A DNA stretch of 6,615 nucleotides from JAZQUM01 sp045631305 (GCA_045631305.1 JAZQUM010000096.1:1-6615), one strand, 5' to 3'. Positions 1-5,618 are shown, counted from the stretch's first letter. Program-made: numbers and translations. The notes: generated by a model from the letters alone, not told the origin.

Positions 1-128
1 TAGCGCCCCGGGTAATTGACTTAACCCCGGTGTCCGCCAAGTTCGTTGCATCTTTCGATGCGAACGTCTGGTGCTTGTTCGTTCGTTTCGTTGTTTAATT
101 TACAAGGTACACGTTCCTGTGCGGAACA
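1..128 (-). ncRNA. Leader of a probable rRNA operon (partial, runs off left edge)
   Basis: This stretch lies directly downstream of three tandem rRNA-type promoters and has no credible reading frame. Read on the minus strand it shows a 5-bp hairpin (GTTCC/GGAAC, 113-127). Next comes GTACCTTGTAAATTAAACAA (91-110), which resembles the boxA-like CTTTGAAAACT-AACAA element I recall from Bacillota 16S leaders and 16S-23S spacers. A 9-bp stem with one bulge closed by a GAAA tetraloop follows (44-66), then CCGGG/CCCGG repeats near 8-30. The 16S 5' end motif (AGAGTTTGATC) is not in the window, so the mature rRNA must start further left. That this is an rRNA leader is an inference from promoters and layout; a tRNA operon or another stable RNA could look the same. 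Confidence 0.6.
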
Positions 129-133
129 TTGCT

Positions 134-163
134 ATCTTACCACAGCCGTTATACCGTTGTCAA
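134..163 (-). promoter_or_regulatory. rRNA-type promoter P3 (nearest the leader)
   Basis: On the minus strand there is a perfect -35 TTGACA (158-163), an 18-nt spacer, and -10 TAAGAT (134-139) preceded by TG one base away (extended -10). Transcription would start near 127-130, running left into the leader. A-tracts lie upstream at about 164-197. This is the last of three tandem promoters; its -10 is less canonical than those of P1 and P2. Confidence 0.75.
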
Positions 164-228
164 GAACTTTTTTCATTTCTTTTCAACTTTTTTCGAACCG
201 CGCTCCCGGCGGAGCAGACAGCTTTGAT

Positions 229-257
229 AGAATACCAAACTCTGTCGCGTTTGTCAA
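229..257 (-). promoter_or_regulatory. rRNA-type promoter P2 (middle)
   Basis: On the minus strand there is a perfect -35 TTGACA (252-257), an exact 17-nt spacer, and -10 TATTCT (229-234) with a TGG extension. The predicted start is near 222-223. Upstream, at about 258-289, runs of five to six A recur roughly every 10 bp (AAAAAGTTCAAAAAACTTG and onward), which looks like an UP element or curved DNA. The core and the initial transcribed region are near copies of P1. Confidence 0.82.
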
Positions 258-321
258 GAACTTTTTTCAAGTTTTTTGAACTTTTTCCGCCGCGCTCTCA
301 GGTGGAGCAGACAGCTTTGGT

Positions 322-350
322 AGAATATCAAATCTACCCCTATTTGTCAA
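322..350 (-). promoter_or_regulatory. rRNA-type promoter P1 (furthest upstream)
   Basis: On the minus strand there is a perfect -35 TTGACA (345-350), an exact 17-nt spacer, and -10 TATTCT (322-327) with a TGA extension. The predicted start is near 315-316. A-rich DNA (351-377) lies between the -35 box and the putP terminator and overlaps the terminator's T-tract. The arrangement fits an UP-element-assisted stable-RNA promoter insulated from putP read-through. Confidence 0.82.
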
Positions 351-371
351 CACCTTTTTGCGACTTTTTTG

Positions 372-407
372 AAAAAATCCCTGCGCGGTGATCCGCGCAG
401 GGATTTT
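372..407 (-). terminator. Rho-independent terminator of putP
   Basis: A perfect 15-bp stem (374-388 with 393-407) with a four-base loop lies 25 bp past the putP stop. On the minus strand it ends in a run of six T (372-377). The stem core is CCCTGCGCGG/CCGCGCAGGG. The T-tract merges with the A/T-rich DNA upstream of promoter P1, so the same segment probably also shields the rRNA promoters from read-through. Confidence 0.9.
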
Positions 408-432
408 CATCAAAACACCATTTAAATAGGTA

Positions 433-1890
433 TTACTCTTCGCTGCTAACAGCCTTTTCGAAGAGTTCTTCCACTTCCTTGCCGGGGGCCTTGGTGCAAA
501 GAGATACAACAACAGCAGCAATACCACCGAGAATAAAGCCAGGAATGATTTCATAAAGGCCGGTAACGGGCTTCAGGAAGGCCAGCCAAGCAATGTCAAC
601 AACAGCACCGGTCAGGATACCTGCAACAGCGCCGCCGAAGTTCAGGCGCTTCCAGAAGAGGGACAGCATGATAACAGGACCAAAGGCAGCGCCGAATACG
701 CCCCAGGCGTCTTCAACGAGACCCATGATGGTACCGCTATTGGGATTAGCTGCAATCAGCACAGCGATAACCGCAATGATCAGAACCACAAAACGACCAG
801 CCCACATCATTTCCTTGTCAGAAGCCTTGTCCTTGCGGATGATGGGCTTATAAACGTCGCTTGCGAAAGCGCTGGCGCTGGCCAGCAGCTGAGAGTCAGC
901 AGTACTCATGGCAGCAGCCAGAATAGCAGAGAGCAGGATACCGCTGATGATTGCAGGGAACATCTTGCGAACCATGGTGATGAATACAACGGAGCTATCA
1001 GCGATTTCGCCCAGCAGAATATGGCCGATGCAGCCGGAAGCTACGGAGAAGATGAGGATCAGAACAGTCCAGGTGATACCGATCTTGGCACTCTTCTTCA
1101 GGTCCTTATCGGAACGCAGAGACATAAAGCGAATGATAATGTGGGGCATACCGAAATAGCCAAGACCCCAGCCGAGGCCGGAGAGAACATCCTGCCAGCT
1201 GGTGAAAAGCTTCCAATAACCGTCGGGCAGAGCTTCCATGCTGCCTGCAGCGCCGCCACCGTTGATGATAGCAAGAGCAAAGATAGGAGCGATCAGCAGA
1301 GCGCCCAGCATCAGCATGCCCTGGAAGAAGTCAGTCCAGCAAACTGCGCTGAAGCCGCCCAGGAAGGTGTAAGCAATGATGATCACAGCTGCCAGATACA
1401 TAGCAACAGTAGCATCGATGCCGATAACGGTATTGAAGAGGGTACCGCAAGCCTTGATGGAAGAAGCAGCGTAAATGGTGTAAGCCACCAGGAAGATCAC
1501 AGCGCAGATCAGCTGCAGAGCGCGGCTCTTGGAAAGGAAGCGGTTGGTAAGATACTGAGGAAGGGTGATGGAGTCGTTAGCCACGATGGTGAAGCGACGC
1601 AGTCTGGGAGCTTCAACCAGCCAGCTGATGATATAACCGATACCGAGACCGATAGCGATCCAGGTCTGGCCGATACCTGCAGCATAAATGGAAGCAGGCA
1701 GACCCATCAGTACCCACGCGCTCATGTCGGAAGCGCCTGCGGAAAGAGCAGATACCCAGGGACCCATCTGACGGCCGCCAAGGAAGTAAGTCTTCTCGCC
1801 GCCATCCTTAGCGCGCAGGAAGAAGAACACACCGATACCCAGCATAAAGACAAGGTAAGCAACAAATACGATCAATTCTGCATTAAACAT
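433..1890 (-). CDS. putP: Sodium/proline symporter PutP
   Basis: A multi-pass inner-membrane transporter of the solute:sodium symporter (SSS) family that takes up L-proline with Na+. The 485-residue protein matches remembered E. coli PutP throughout: YFLGGRQMGPW (35-45), SAGASDMSAW (50-59) with the Na+-site Asp55 at the same number as in E. coli, TLPQYLTNRF (109-118), GWGLGYFGMPHI (240-251) with the Trp, Tyr and Pro of the proline site, AAAMSTADSQLL (325-336) with the Ser-Thr pair of the Na2 site (329/330), and GLYEIIPGF near the C-terminus. The start at 1890 is chosen because AAGGAG lies 9 nt upstream (1900-1905). The frame stays open to an ATG at 1947, but that upstream ATG would lie inside the promoter. 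Proline could serve as carbon and nitrogen source or osmolyte; no putA is in view. Regulation probably involves the palindrome at 1971-2004 and possibly the adjacent TetR protein. Confidence 0.95.
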   Translation of the reverse strand: MFNAELIVFVAYLVFMLGIGVFFFLRAKDGGEKTYFLGGRQMGPWVSALSAGASDMSAWVLMGLPASIYAAGIGQTWIAIGLGIGYIISWLVEAPRLRRFTIVANDSITLPQYLTNRFLSKSRALQLICAVIFLVAYTIYAASSIKACGTLFNTVIGIDATVAMYLAAVIIIAYTFLGGFSAVCWTDFFQGMLMLGALLIAPIFALAIINGGGAAGSMEALPDGYWKLFTSWQDVLSGLGWGLGYFGMPHIIIRFMSLRSDKDLKKSAKIGITWTVLILIFSVASGCIGHILLGEIADSSVVFITMVRKMFPAIISGILLSAILAAAMSTADSQLLASASAFASDVYKPIIRKDKASDKEMMWAGRFVVLIIAVIAVLIAANPNSGTIMGLVEDAWGVFGAAFGPVIMLSLFWKRLNFGGAVAGILTGAVVDIAWLAFLKPVTGLYEIIPGFILGGIAAVVVSLCTKAPGKEVEELFEKAVSSEE

Positions 1891-1919
1891 TTCTATTTTC
1901 TCCTTTTGGTGCTTACTGC

Positions 1920-1935
1920 ACCGTTTTAGCACGGT
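1920..1935 (-). promoter_or_regulatory. Small inverted repeat at the putP transcription start
   Basis: ACCGT (1920-1924) and ACGGT (1931-1935) form a 5-bp inverted repeat around six bases. It lies just downstream of the putP -10 box, over the predicted start. CACCGTT (1919-1925) repeats the outer part of the large palindrome (1998-2004). It may be a weaker second operator half-site or a 5' mRNA hairpin; the short match makes this tentative. Confidence 0.35.
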
Positions 1936-1937
1936 AA

Positions 1938-1966
1938 AGTATAGCACAACGATTTAGAGTTGTAAA
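1938..1966 (-). promoter_or_regulatory. putP promoter
   Basis: On the minus strand, -35 TTTACA (1961-1966), a 17-nt spacer and extended -10 TGCTATACT (-10 hexamer 1938-1943) form a near-consensus housekeeping promoter. The start is expected near 1931, giving a 5' UTR of about 40 nt with the AAGGAG site. The palindrome begins only four bases upstream of the -35 box. Confidence 0.8.
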
Positions 1967-1970
1967 TACA

Positions 1971-2004
1971 GAACGGTGTATAGAATGCATTCTATACACC
2001 GTTC
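1971..2004. promoter_or_regulatory. 34-bp perfect palindrome, candidate operator
   Basis: GAACGGTGTATAGAATG (1971-1987) is followed at once by its exact reverse complement (1988-2004), giving 17+17 bp with no spacer and no mismatch. It sits between the tetR stop and the putP -35 box. TetR-family proteins bind palindromes as dimers, usually near their own genes, so it is a good candidate operator for the neighbouring regulator; other regulators are possible. Its place upstream of -35 suits either an activator or a repressor that blocks polymerase entry. It is not followed by a T-run on either strand, which argues against a simple terminator. Confidence 0.75.
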
Positions 2005-2082
2005 TCGCATATATTCTCTTTTTATTGATACTATAAGTTTTTTAACAAGACGATTAACAGAAACGAAATACAAACGATTCCA

Positions 2083-2670
2083 TCATCTGGTCTTATAGCT
2101 TTCTAAAAACATAGGTGTCACGCTGTCGCTGTATGCCACCAGCGAATAATCGCCCCCGGAAAGACACCAGTCATACATCAAAGCCCGCTCCCACATGGCA
2201 TAGGCCTTCAAAATCTCATTGACAGTTTTGTCGCTGCGCAGCTGCCCCGCCGCCTGCCCCTCAGAAATAATACGGCGCAGGAGTTTAAAATATGTGCGGT
2301 CGCGATCCAGCAACTGTTTTTCACCGCGGGCCAAAAGCTGGGTGGAAAGAAGGCGCGTCAGAAGATCCAGAGAAATGCCGCTTTCGATCATGAGAAAAAG
2401 CTCATGGTTCAGGTAGATCAGCTTATCAATGGCATGATCCGCAGGATCCATGTTTTCCCGCAAAGCCTCGTACTTTTCATCGAACACATAGGCCAGGGTA
2501 CCCAGCAGCGCATCCTTACCGTTAAAATAATGATAGAAAGAACCCTTGGAGGTTTCAGACTCACAAACGATATCTTCCACTGTGGTATCTTCATATCCCT
2601 GCTCATAAAACAATTTCCACGCAGCGGAAATAATGCGGCCTTTCGTATTGCGGGTATTTTTTCTGCTCAC
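2083..2670 (-). CDS. TetR/AcrR-family transcriptional regulator
   Basis: A 195-residue dimeric DNA-binding regulator. The N-terminal TetR domain is clear: ISAAWKLFYEQGYEDTTVEDI (helices 1-2, about 14-34), then the helix-turn-helix ending in SKGSFYHYFNGKDALL (41-56) with the typical FYHYF recognition-helix end. The C-terminal ligand domain is variable, and no ligand can be named. I place the start at a GTG (2668-2670) because AGAGGGGG lies seven bases upstream (2678-2685). The in-frame ATG at 2688 overlaps that ribosome site and has no Shine-Dalgarno sequence of its own; starting there would add six residues. The gene lies 192 bp upstream of putP on the same strand and is divergent from dapF. 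Targets could be putP, itself or the dapF pair. No clear terminator separates it from putP. Confidence 0.9.
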   Translation of the reverse strand: MSRKNTRNTKGRIISAAWKLFYEQGYEDTTVEDIVCESETSKGSFYHYFNGKDALLGTLAYVFDEKYEALRENMDPADHAIDKLIYLNHELFLMIESGISLDLLTRLLSTQLLARGEKQLLDRDRTYFKLLRRIISEGQAAGQLRSDKTVNEILKAYAMWERALMYDWCLSGGDYSLVAYSDSVTPMFLESYKTR

Positions 2671-2702
2671 AAAAGAACCCCCTCTCATTATTTTATACTT
2701 TT

Positions 2703-2731
2703 AAAATACCATAGTATGGGCATCTCCGCAA
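2703..2731 (-). promoter_or_regulatory. Possible tetR promoter with internal palindrome
   Basis: On the minus strand, TTGCGG (2726-2731), a 17-nt spacer and TATTTT (2703-2708) with a TGG extension give a modest promoter match. The spacer contains the 11-bp palindrome CCATAGTATGG (2709-2719), a plausible small operator. The match is weak, and the AT-rich TATAAA just downstream is an alternative -10. Confidence 0.35.
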
Positions 2732-2817
2732 ACCCTTTCCCTCTCACCCATTCTCCGTCAGCATTTTTTGCATGTTTTTTGGCACATTATGGAGTATACT
2801 TAGCAAATAGAAACCTA

Positions 2818-2823
2818 TATAAT
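2818..2823 (+). promoter_or_regulatory. Probable -10 element for the dapF operon
   Basis: A consensus TATAAT stands 33 bp before the dapF start codon. No good TTGACA lies 16-18 bp upstream (the region reads GTATACTT), so the promoter may need an activator or be weak. A second TATACT at 2795-2800 could be another -10 box. Confidence 0.45.
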
Positions 2824-2856
2824 AGAATCAACATAAGGCAAAGGGGCTTTTTGCAC

Positions 2857-3705
2857 ATGAAATTCTGGAAAATGAACGGAGCGGGAAACGATTTTCTCAT
2901 TCTTAATAATATAGAAGAAAAAATTCCTGCCCACGATTTCTCCGCCCTAGCCCGCACGCTTTGCCACCGCCACCTCTCCATCGGAGCTGACGGATTCATG
3001 GTGGTGGAAAAAGCCCAAGGAAACGCAGATTTCAAAATGCTCTTCTTCAATTCTGACGGCAGCATGGGCGAAATGTGCGGAAACGGCGCCCGCTGCATCT
3101 GCCGCTACGGATACGAAACCGGCCTTTCTGCCGAAACCCAAACCATCGAAACTACCGCCGGCATCGTAACAGGCGAGCGGATCAGCAACCGCCTCTACCG
3201 CATCCGTCTCAATGACCCTTCCATTATGGACCTGCACCGCAGCGTCGAGGTAGACGGCACGCTTTACGATTGCGCCTATGTGGAGCTGGGTAATCCGGGA
3301 ATTCCCCACGCAGTGGTTTCCCACCCCGATCTGGATCTGCGGCAACTATTTGATCTTGGCAGCGCACTGCGCAGACACAGCGCATTCCCCAAAGGCGCCA
3401 ACGTGAATTTCTACCGCATTACAGAGCAAGATCAGCTGGAGATCACTACTTTTGAGCGCGGCGTGGAAGATTTCACTTACGCCTGCGGCACAGGAACAGG
3501 TTCCACCGTTGCAGCGCTGACCCTGATGGGTAAAGTCAGTGGCAAAAATGTCTGCGCTCGCATGGCAGGCGGCGAGCTTACCGTGACACTTTCCATGACA
3601 AAAGATACCGTAAGCGACATCTATCTTACAGGCCCTACCAATATTGTAGCAAAAGGCGAAGTAACAGACGAGGAGCTTTGCCTCACAAACACTTCTTTGT
3701 GCTGA
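2857..3705 (+). CDS. dapF: Diaminopimelate epimerase family protein (DapF-like)
   Basis: A 282-residue cytosolic, cofactor-independent epimerase. DapF converts LL- to meso-diaminopimelate for lysine and peptidoglycan. Both catalytic cysteines are present: Cys74 in NSDGSMGEMCGNGARC and Cys210 in YACGTGTGS. So are the N-terminal KMNGAGNDF with Asn11, the IGADG motif, GANVNF (180-185) and the substrate-binding Glu200-Arg201 of FERG. Two loops differ from the form I remember: GNPGIPHAV (146-153) has three extra residues inside the usual GNPHAV, and ERGVEDFTYACG has one extra residue before the cysteine. The start at 2857 has AAGGGG ten bases upstream and gives the standard family N-terminus; the longer open frame to the left is antisense to tetR. 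It is probably co-transcribed with the symporter 18 nt downstream, with no other lysine genes in view, so a related racemase specificity is possible. Confidence 0.87.
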   Translation: MKFWKMNGAGNDFLILNNIEEKIPAHDFSALARTLCHRHLSIGADGFMVVEKAQGNADFKMLFFNSDGSMGEMCGNGARCICRYGYETGLSAETQTIETTAGIVTGERISNRLYRIRLNDPSIMDLHRSVEVDGTLYDCAYVELGNPGIPHAVVSHPDLDLRQLFDLGSALRRHSAFPKGANVNFYRITEQDQLEITTFERGVEDFTYACGTGTGSTVAALTLMGKVSGKNVCARMAGGELTVTLSMTKDTVSDIYLTGPTNIVAKGEVTDEELCLTNTSLC

Positions 3706-3710
3706 TTTTC

Positions 3711-3718
3711 GGAGGAGG
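3711..3718 (+). promoter_or_regulatory. Strong ribosome binding site of the symporter
   Basis: GGAGGAGG lies five bases before the ATG at 3724, inside the 18-nt gap after the dapF stop. It fixes the symporter start and suggests efficient translation from a shared mRNA. Confidence 0.85.
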
Positions 3719-3723
3719 AAATT

Positions 3724-5007
3724 ATGGAAAAGAAAAGTATTCTAAAAAATTATTCGTTCCTTGCCATCATGCTGGGTTCTATGATCCTGGGTGCATTGGT
3801 AGGCTGGTTCTGGCCCGTAGTACTGGATGCTGACGGAAACACCATCAGCGCAGGCGCTACCGTTCTCAAGCCCCTCGGCACCCTCTTCATCAACATGATG
3901 TTCTGCATCGTGGTACCCATGGTGTTCGCATCCATCTCCAGTGCTGTTGCCAATATGGAAAGCCGCAAGCGCGCAGGTAAGATCATGGGCACCACCGTCG
4001 CCACCTTCGTGGTAACCGGCGCTATTGCAGCCGCCATCATGTTTGTGCTGATGAAGATCTTCCCCCCTGTACTTACCGCTTGGGAATCCATTCCCGCAGA
4101 AGAAATGGGCGAATACGCTTCCATGTCGGATATGATCGTGAACTTCTTCACCGCCAGCGACTTCAGCGGTCTTCTCACCCGCAAGGCTATGCTGCCCCTC
4201 ATCGTTTTCTCGCTGCTCTTTGGCTTTGCCGTGAATCTTAACGGCGGCAAAAACACCCCTGTTGGCAAGTTCCTGGAGGACCTCTCCAATGTGATGTTGA
4301 AGTTCGTACAGATCATCACCTACTACGCGCCCATCGCTTTCTTCGGCTTCTTCGCTGACCTCGTTGCCACTTACGGCCCCCAGATCACTGAATCTTATGG
4401 CCGCGCTCTGGCAGTTTACTATCCCCTCTGCTTCGTTTATATCTTCACCGCATGGCCTCTCTTCGCCCGCTTCGGCGGCGGCAAGGGTGCCGTAAAGGTG
4501 ATGTTCAGCCACATCGTAAAGCCCGCCGTAGTTTCTCTCGGCACTTGCTCCTCCGTTGCAACCATCCCCACCAATATGGAAGAAGCAAAATCCACCGGCA
4601 TTTCCAAGGACGTTTCCGACATGGTGCTTCCCCTGGGCGCTACCATGCATATGGATGGTTCCTGCTTCAGCTGCGTTCTGAAGATCGCTTTCGTGCTGGG
4701 TGTATTCGGCCACCAGCTCACCTTTGATAAGCTGATTCCCGTAGTTCTGGTAGCCGTTCTCTCTTCTGTGGGTATGAGCGGCGTACCCGGCGGCGGCTAC
4801 ATCGGCGAATATATCATCTGCTCCATCTTCTTCCCCACCCAGATGGAACTGGCCTTCCCCATCCTGGTTACCATCGGCAACCTGGTAGATCCCCCCGCAA
4901 CCATGATCAACGCAGCCGGCGACTACGTCATCTCCTTCATCGTCTCCCGCTTTGTAGACGGCAAGGATTGGCTGCAGAAAGCTCTCAGCAAGAAAGAAGC
5001 AAACTAA
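3724..5007 (+). CDS. DAACS-family amino acid:cation symporter, probably neutral substrate
   Basis: A 427-residue inner-membrane transporter of the glutamate/dicarboxylate:cation symporter fold (GltPh/EAAT/SstT family). The family landmarks appear in order: hairpin 1 SLGTCSSVATIPTNME (271-286), transmembrane 7 LPLGATMHMDGS (302-313, for the usual NMDGT), hairpin 2 SSVGMSGVPGGGYIGEY (347-363) and transmembrane 8 DPPATMINAAGD (389-400). Aligned to remembered GltPh, the Asp394, Thr398, Asn401 and Asp405 equivalents are kept. Arg397, which holds the side-chain carboxylate of aspartate, is Ala392, and the hairpin-1 Arg276 position is Cys275. In known neutral members (ASCT, SstT) this arginine is also missing, so I infer a neutral or small amino acid rather than glutamate, aspartate or C4-dicarboxylates. 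His309 replaces the cation-site Asn. It is the second gene of a likely operon with dapF and ends at a strong terminator. Confidence 0.92.
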   Translation: MEKKSILKNYSFLAIMLGSMILGALVGWFWPVVLDADGNTISAGATVLKPLGTLFINMMFCIVVPMVFASISSAVANMESRKRAGKIMGTTVATFVVTGAIAAAIMFVLMKIFPPVLTAWESIPAEEMGEYASMSDMIVNFFTASDFSGLLTRKAMLPLIVFSLLFGFAVNLNGGKNTPVGKFLEDLSNVMLKFVQIITYYAPIAFFGFFADLVATYGPQITESYGRALAVYYPLCFVYIFTAWPLFARFGGGKGAVKVMFSHIVKPAVVSLGTCSSVATIPTNMEEAKSTGISKDVSDMVLPLGATMHMDGSCFSCVLKIAFVLGVFGHQLTFDKLIPVVLVAVLSSVGMSGVPGGGYIGEYIICSIFFPTQMELAFPILVTIGNLVDPPATMINAAGDYVISFIVSRFVDGKDWLQKALSKKEAN

Positions 5008-5018
5008 ATATCAGATAC

Positions 5019-5050
5019 AAAAAGCGGCAGTCTTGCGACTGCCGCTTTTT
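5019..5050. terminator. Bidirectional terminator between convergent genes
   Basis: A perfect 14-bp stem AAAAAGCGGCAGTC (5019-5032) and GACTGCCGCTTTTT (5037-5050) encloses a TTGC loop. The A-run and T-run flank a GC-rich core on both sides, so it can end transcription of the symporter on plus and of the acetyltransferase gene on minus. It begins 11 bp after one stop codon and ends one base before the other. Confidence 0.93.
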
Positions 5051-5051
5051 C

Positions 5052-5555
5052 TTATACAATTAAGTAAAAATTATCAATGTCCAGATACCGCCCCATTTTC
5101 CAGCCCACTTCGCGGATGGTGCCGCTGAAAGCAAAGCCGAATTTTTCATGCAGACGAATGCTGGCTGCATTACCCGAGGTGATGACGGAGACCACCGTGT
5201 GGATGGTTTCATCTTCCCGTGCCAGCTTTAAAATTTCTTCCATCAGCGCCTGCGCTGCTCCCTTACCGCGATGCTGCGGAGAAATGTAGATGGAAAGCTC
5301 CACCGTGGCGGCATAGGCCTCTTTTTCGCGGTAAGGAGAAAGAGACGCATAGCCCATCACCGCACCGCATTCTTCCAGCACCAAAAGGGGATGGTTAGCC
5401 ACATTGTGGCAGGCAAACCACGCTTCCCACTCTTCCATCCCCTTGGGATTCAAGTCAAAGGTGGCGACGCCCTTCTCCACTTCGTAATTATAAATATCCA
5501 GCAGTGCAGAAAGGTCTTTTCTTTCCGCTTTTCGGATCTTCCAATTTTCCTTCAT
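5052..5555 (-). CDS. GNAT-family N-acetyltransferase, phosphinothricin acetyltransferase-like
   Basis: A 167-residue acetyl-CoA-dependent N-acetyltransferase of the PAT/MnaT (YncA) group. Family members acetylate the amino group of phosphinothricin, methionine sulfone/sulfoximine or other small amino acids; the true substrate here is unknown. The sequence opens with IRKAERKDLSALLDIYN (7-23) and VATFDLNPKGMEEWEAW (30-46). It contains TVELSIYI (84-91) with Glu86 as candidate catalytic base, the acetyl-CoA pyrophosphate loop QHRGKGA (94-100), NAASIRLHEKFGF (129-141) with the conserved His136, and ends GRYLDIDNFYLIV as in PAT-type proteins. GGAG at 5565-5568, nine bases upstream, supports the start. 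The gene is convergent with the symporter and divergent from nfo. A self-protection or metabolite-repair role is inference only. Confidence 0.9.
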   Translation of the reverse strand: MKENWKIRKAERKDLSALLDIYNYEVEKGVATFDLNPKGMEEWEAWFACHNVANHPLLVLEECGAVMGYASLSPYREKEAYAATVELSIYISPQHRGKGAAQALMEEILKLAREDETIHTVVSVITSGNAASIRLHEKFGFAFSGTIREVGWKMGRYLDIDNFYLIV

Positions 5556-5587
5556 GCTTCATTTCTCCAATTTTTTCTTTCTCATTT

Positions 5588-5617
5588 ACTATAAAGGATG
5601 AGTGCTTTTCCTGTCAA
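5588..5617 (-). promoter_or_regulatory. Promoter of the acetyltransferase gene
   Basis: On the minus strand, a perfect -35 TTGACA (5612-5617), an 18-nt spacer and -10 TATAGT (5588-5593) lie 33 bp upstream of the start codon. The -35 box sits eight bases from the -10 box of the opposing nfo promoter, so polymerase bound at one would cover the other. Confidence 0.72.
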
Positions 5618-5618
5618 C

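Larger units (their letters stand above)
157..350 (-). repeat. Tandem repeated promoter units of about 93-94 bp
   Basis: The three promoters sit in imperfect tandem repeats. The block 301-332 matches 208-239 at 29 of 32 positions, including an exact 16-mer GGAGCAGACAGCTTTG (304-319 and 211-226). TTGTCAAGAACTTTTTTCA is exact at 251-269 and 157-175. The offsets between -35 boxes are 93 and 94 bp. CCGCGCTC recurs at 290-297 and 198-205. The unit probably arose by duplication of one promoter together with its initial transcribed region. Confidence 0.8.

Noticed and set aside
1..45. 5' end of 23S rRNA at the left edge (GGTTAAGT-like sequence on minus)
   Set aside because: GGGTTAAGTCAATTA recalls a 23S start, but the following CCCGGGGCGCTA does not match the expected sequence well and the tandem promoters lie only about 100 bp upstream, so a leader before 16S is more likely.
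157..350. Tandem repeats as a CRISPR array
   Set aside because: The units are about 94 bp, few, imperfect across their length and coincide with promoter elements; there are no short identical repeats with unique spacers.
71..391. Plus-strand open frame at the left end (106 codons)
   Set aside because: It crosses the tandem promoters and their repeats and runs into the putP terminator stem. It has no ribosome site and its composition follows the repeats, not a protein.
267..554. Minus-strand open frame of 95 codons overlapping the end of putP
   Set aside because: It lies in another frame over the putP 3' end, terminator and promoter P1; the hydrophobic start mirrors putP codons read out of frame.
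1021..1929. Long plus-strand open frame (302 codons) opposite putP
   Set aside because: It is exactly antisense to a gene with clear family motifs; its Asp/Ser/His/Gln-rich composition is typical of an antisense shadow.
1971..2004. Palindrome as the terminator of the TetR gene
   Set aside because: No T-run follows on the minus strand (it reads TGTATTTACA) and it has no loop; an operator explains it better, though some hairpin effect in mRNA cannot be excluded.
2404..2856. N-terminal extension of the dapF frame by 151 codons
   Set aside because: It overlaps tetR on the opposite strand and the intergenic promoter region. The family N-terminus KFWKMNGAGNDF begins at 2857 after a ribosome site.
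3742..4713. Long minus-strand open frame (323 codons) opposite the symporter
   Set aside because: It is antisense to a confident membrane transporter and rich in His, Glu and Gly from complementing hydrophobic codons. No ribosome site or family motif was seen.
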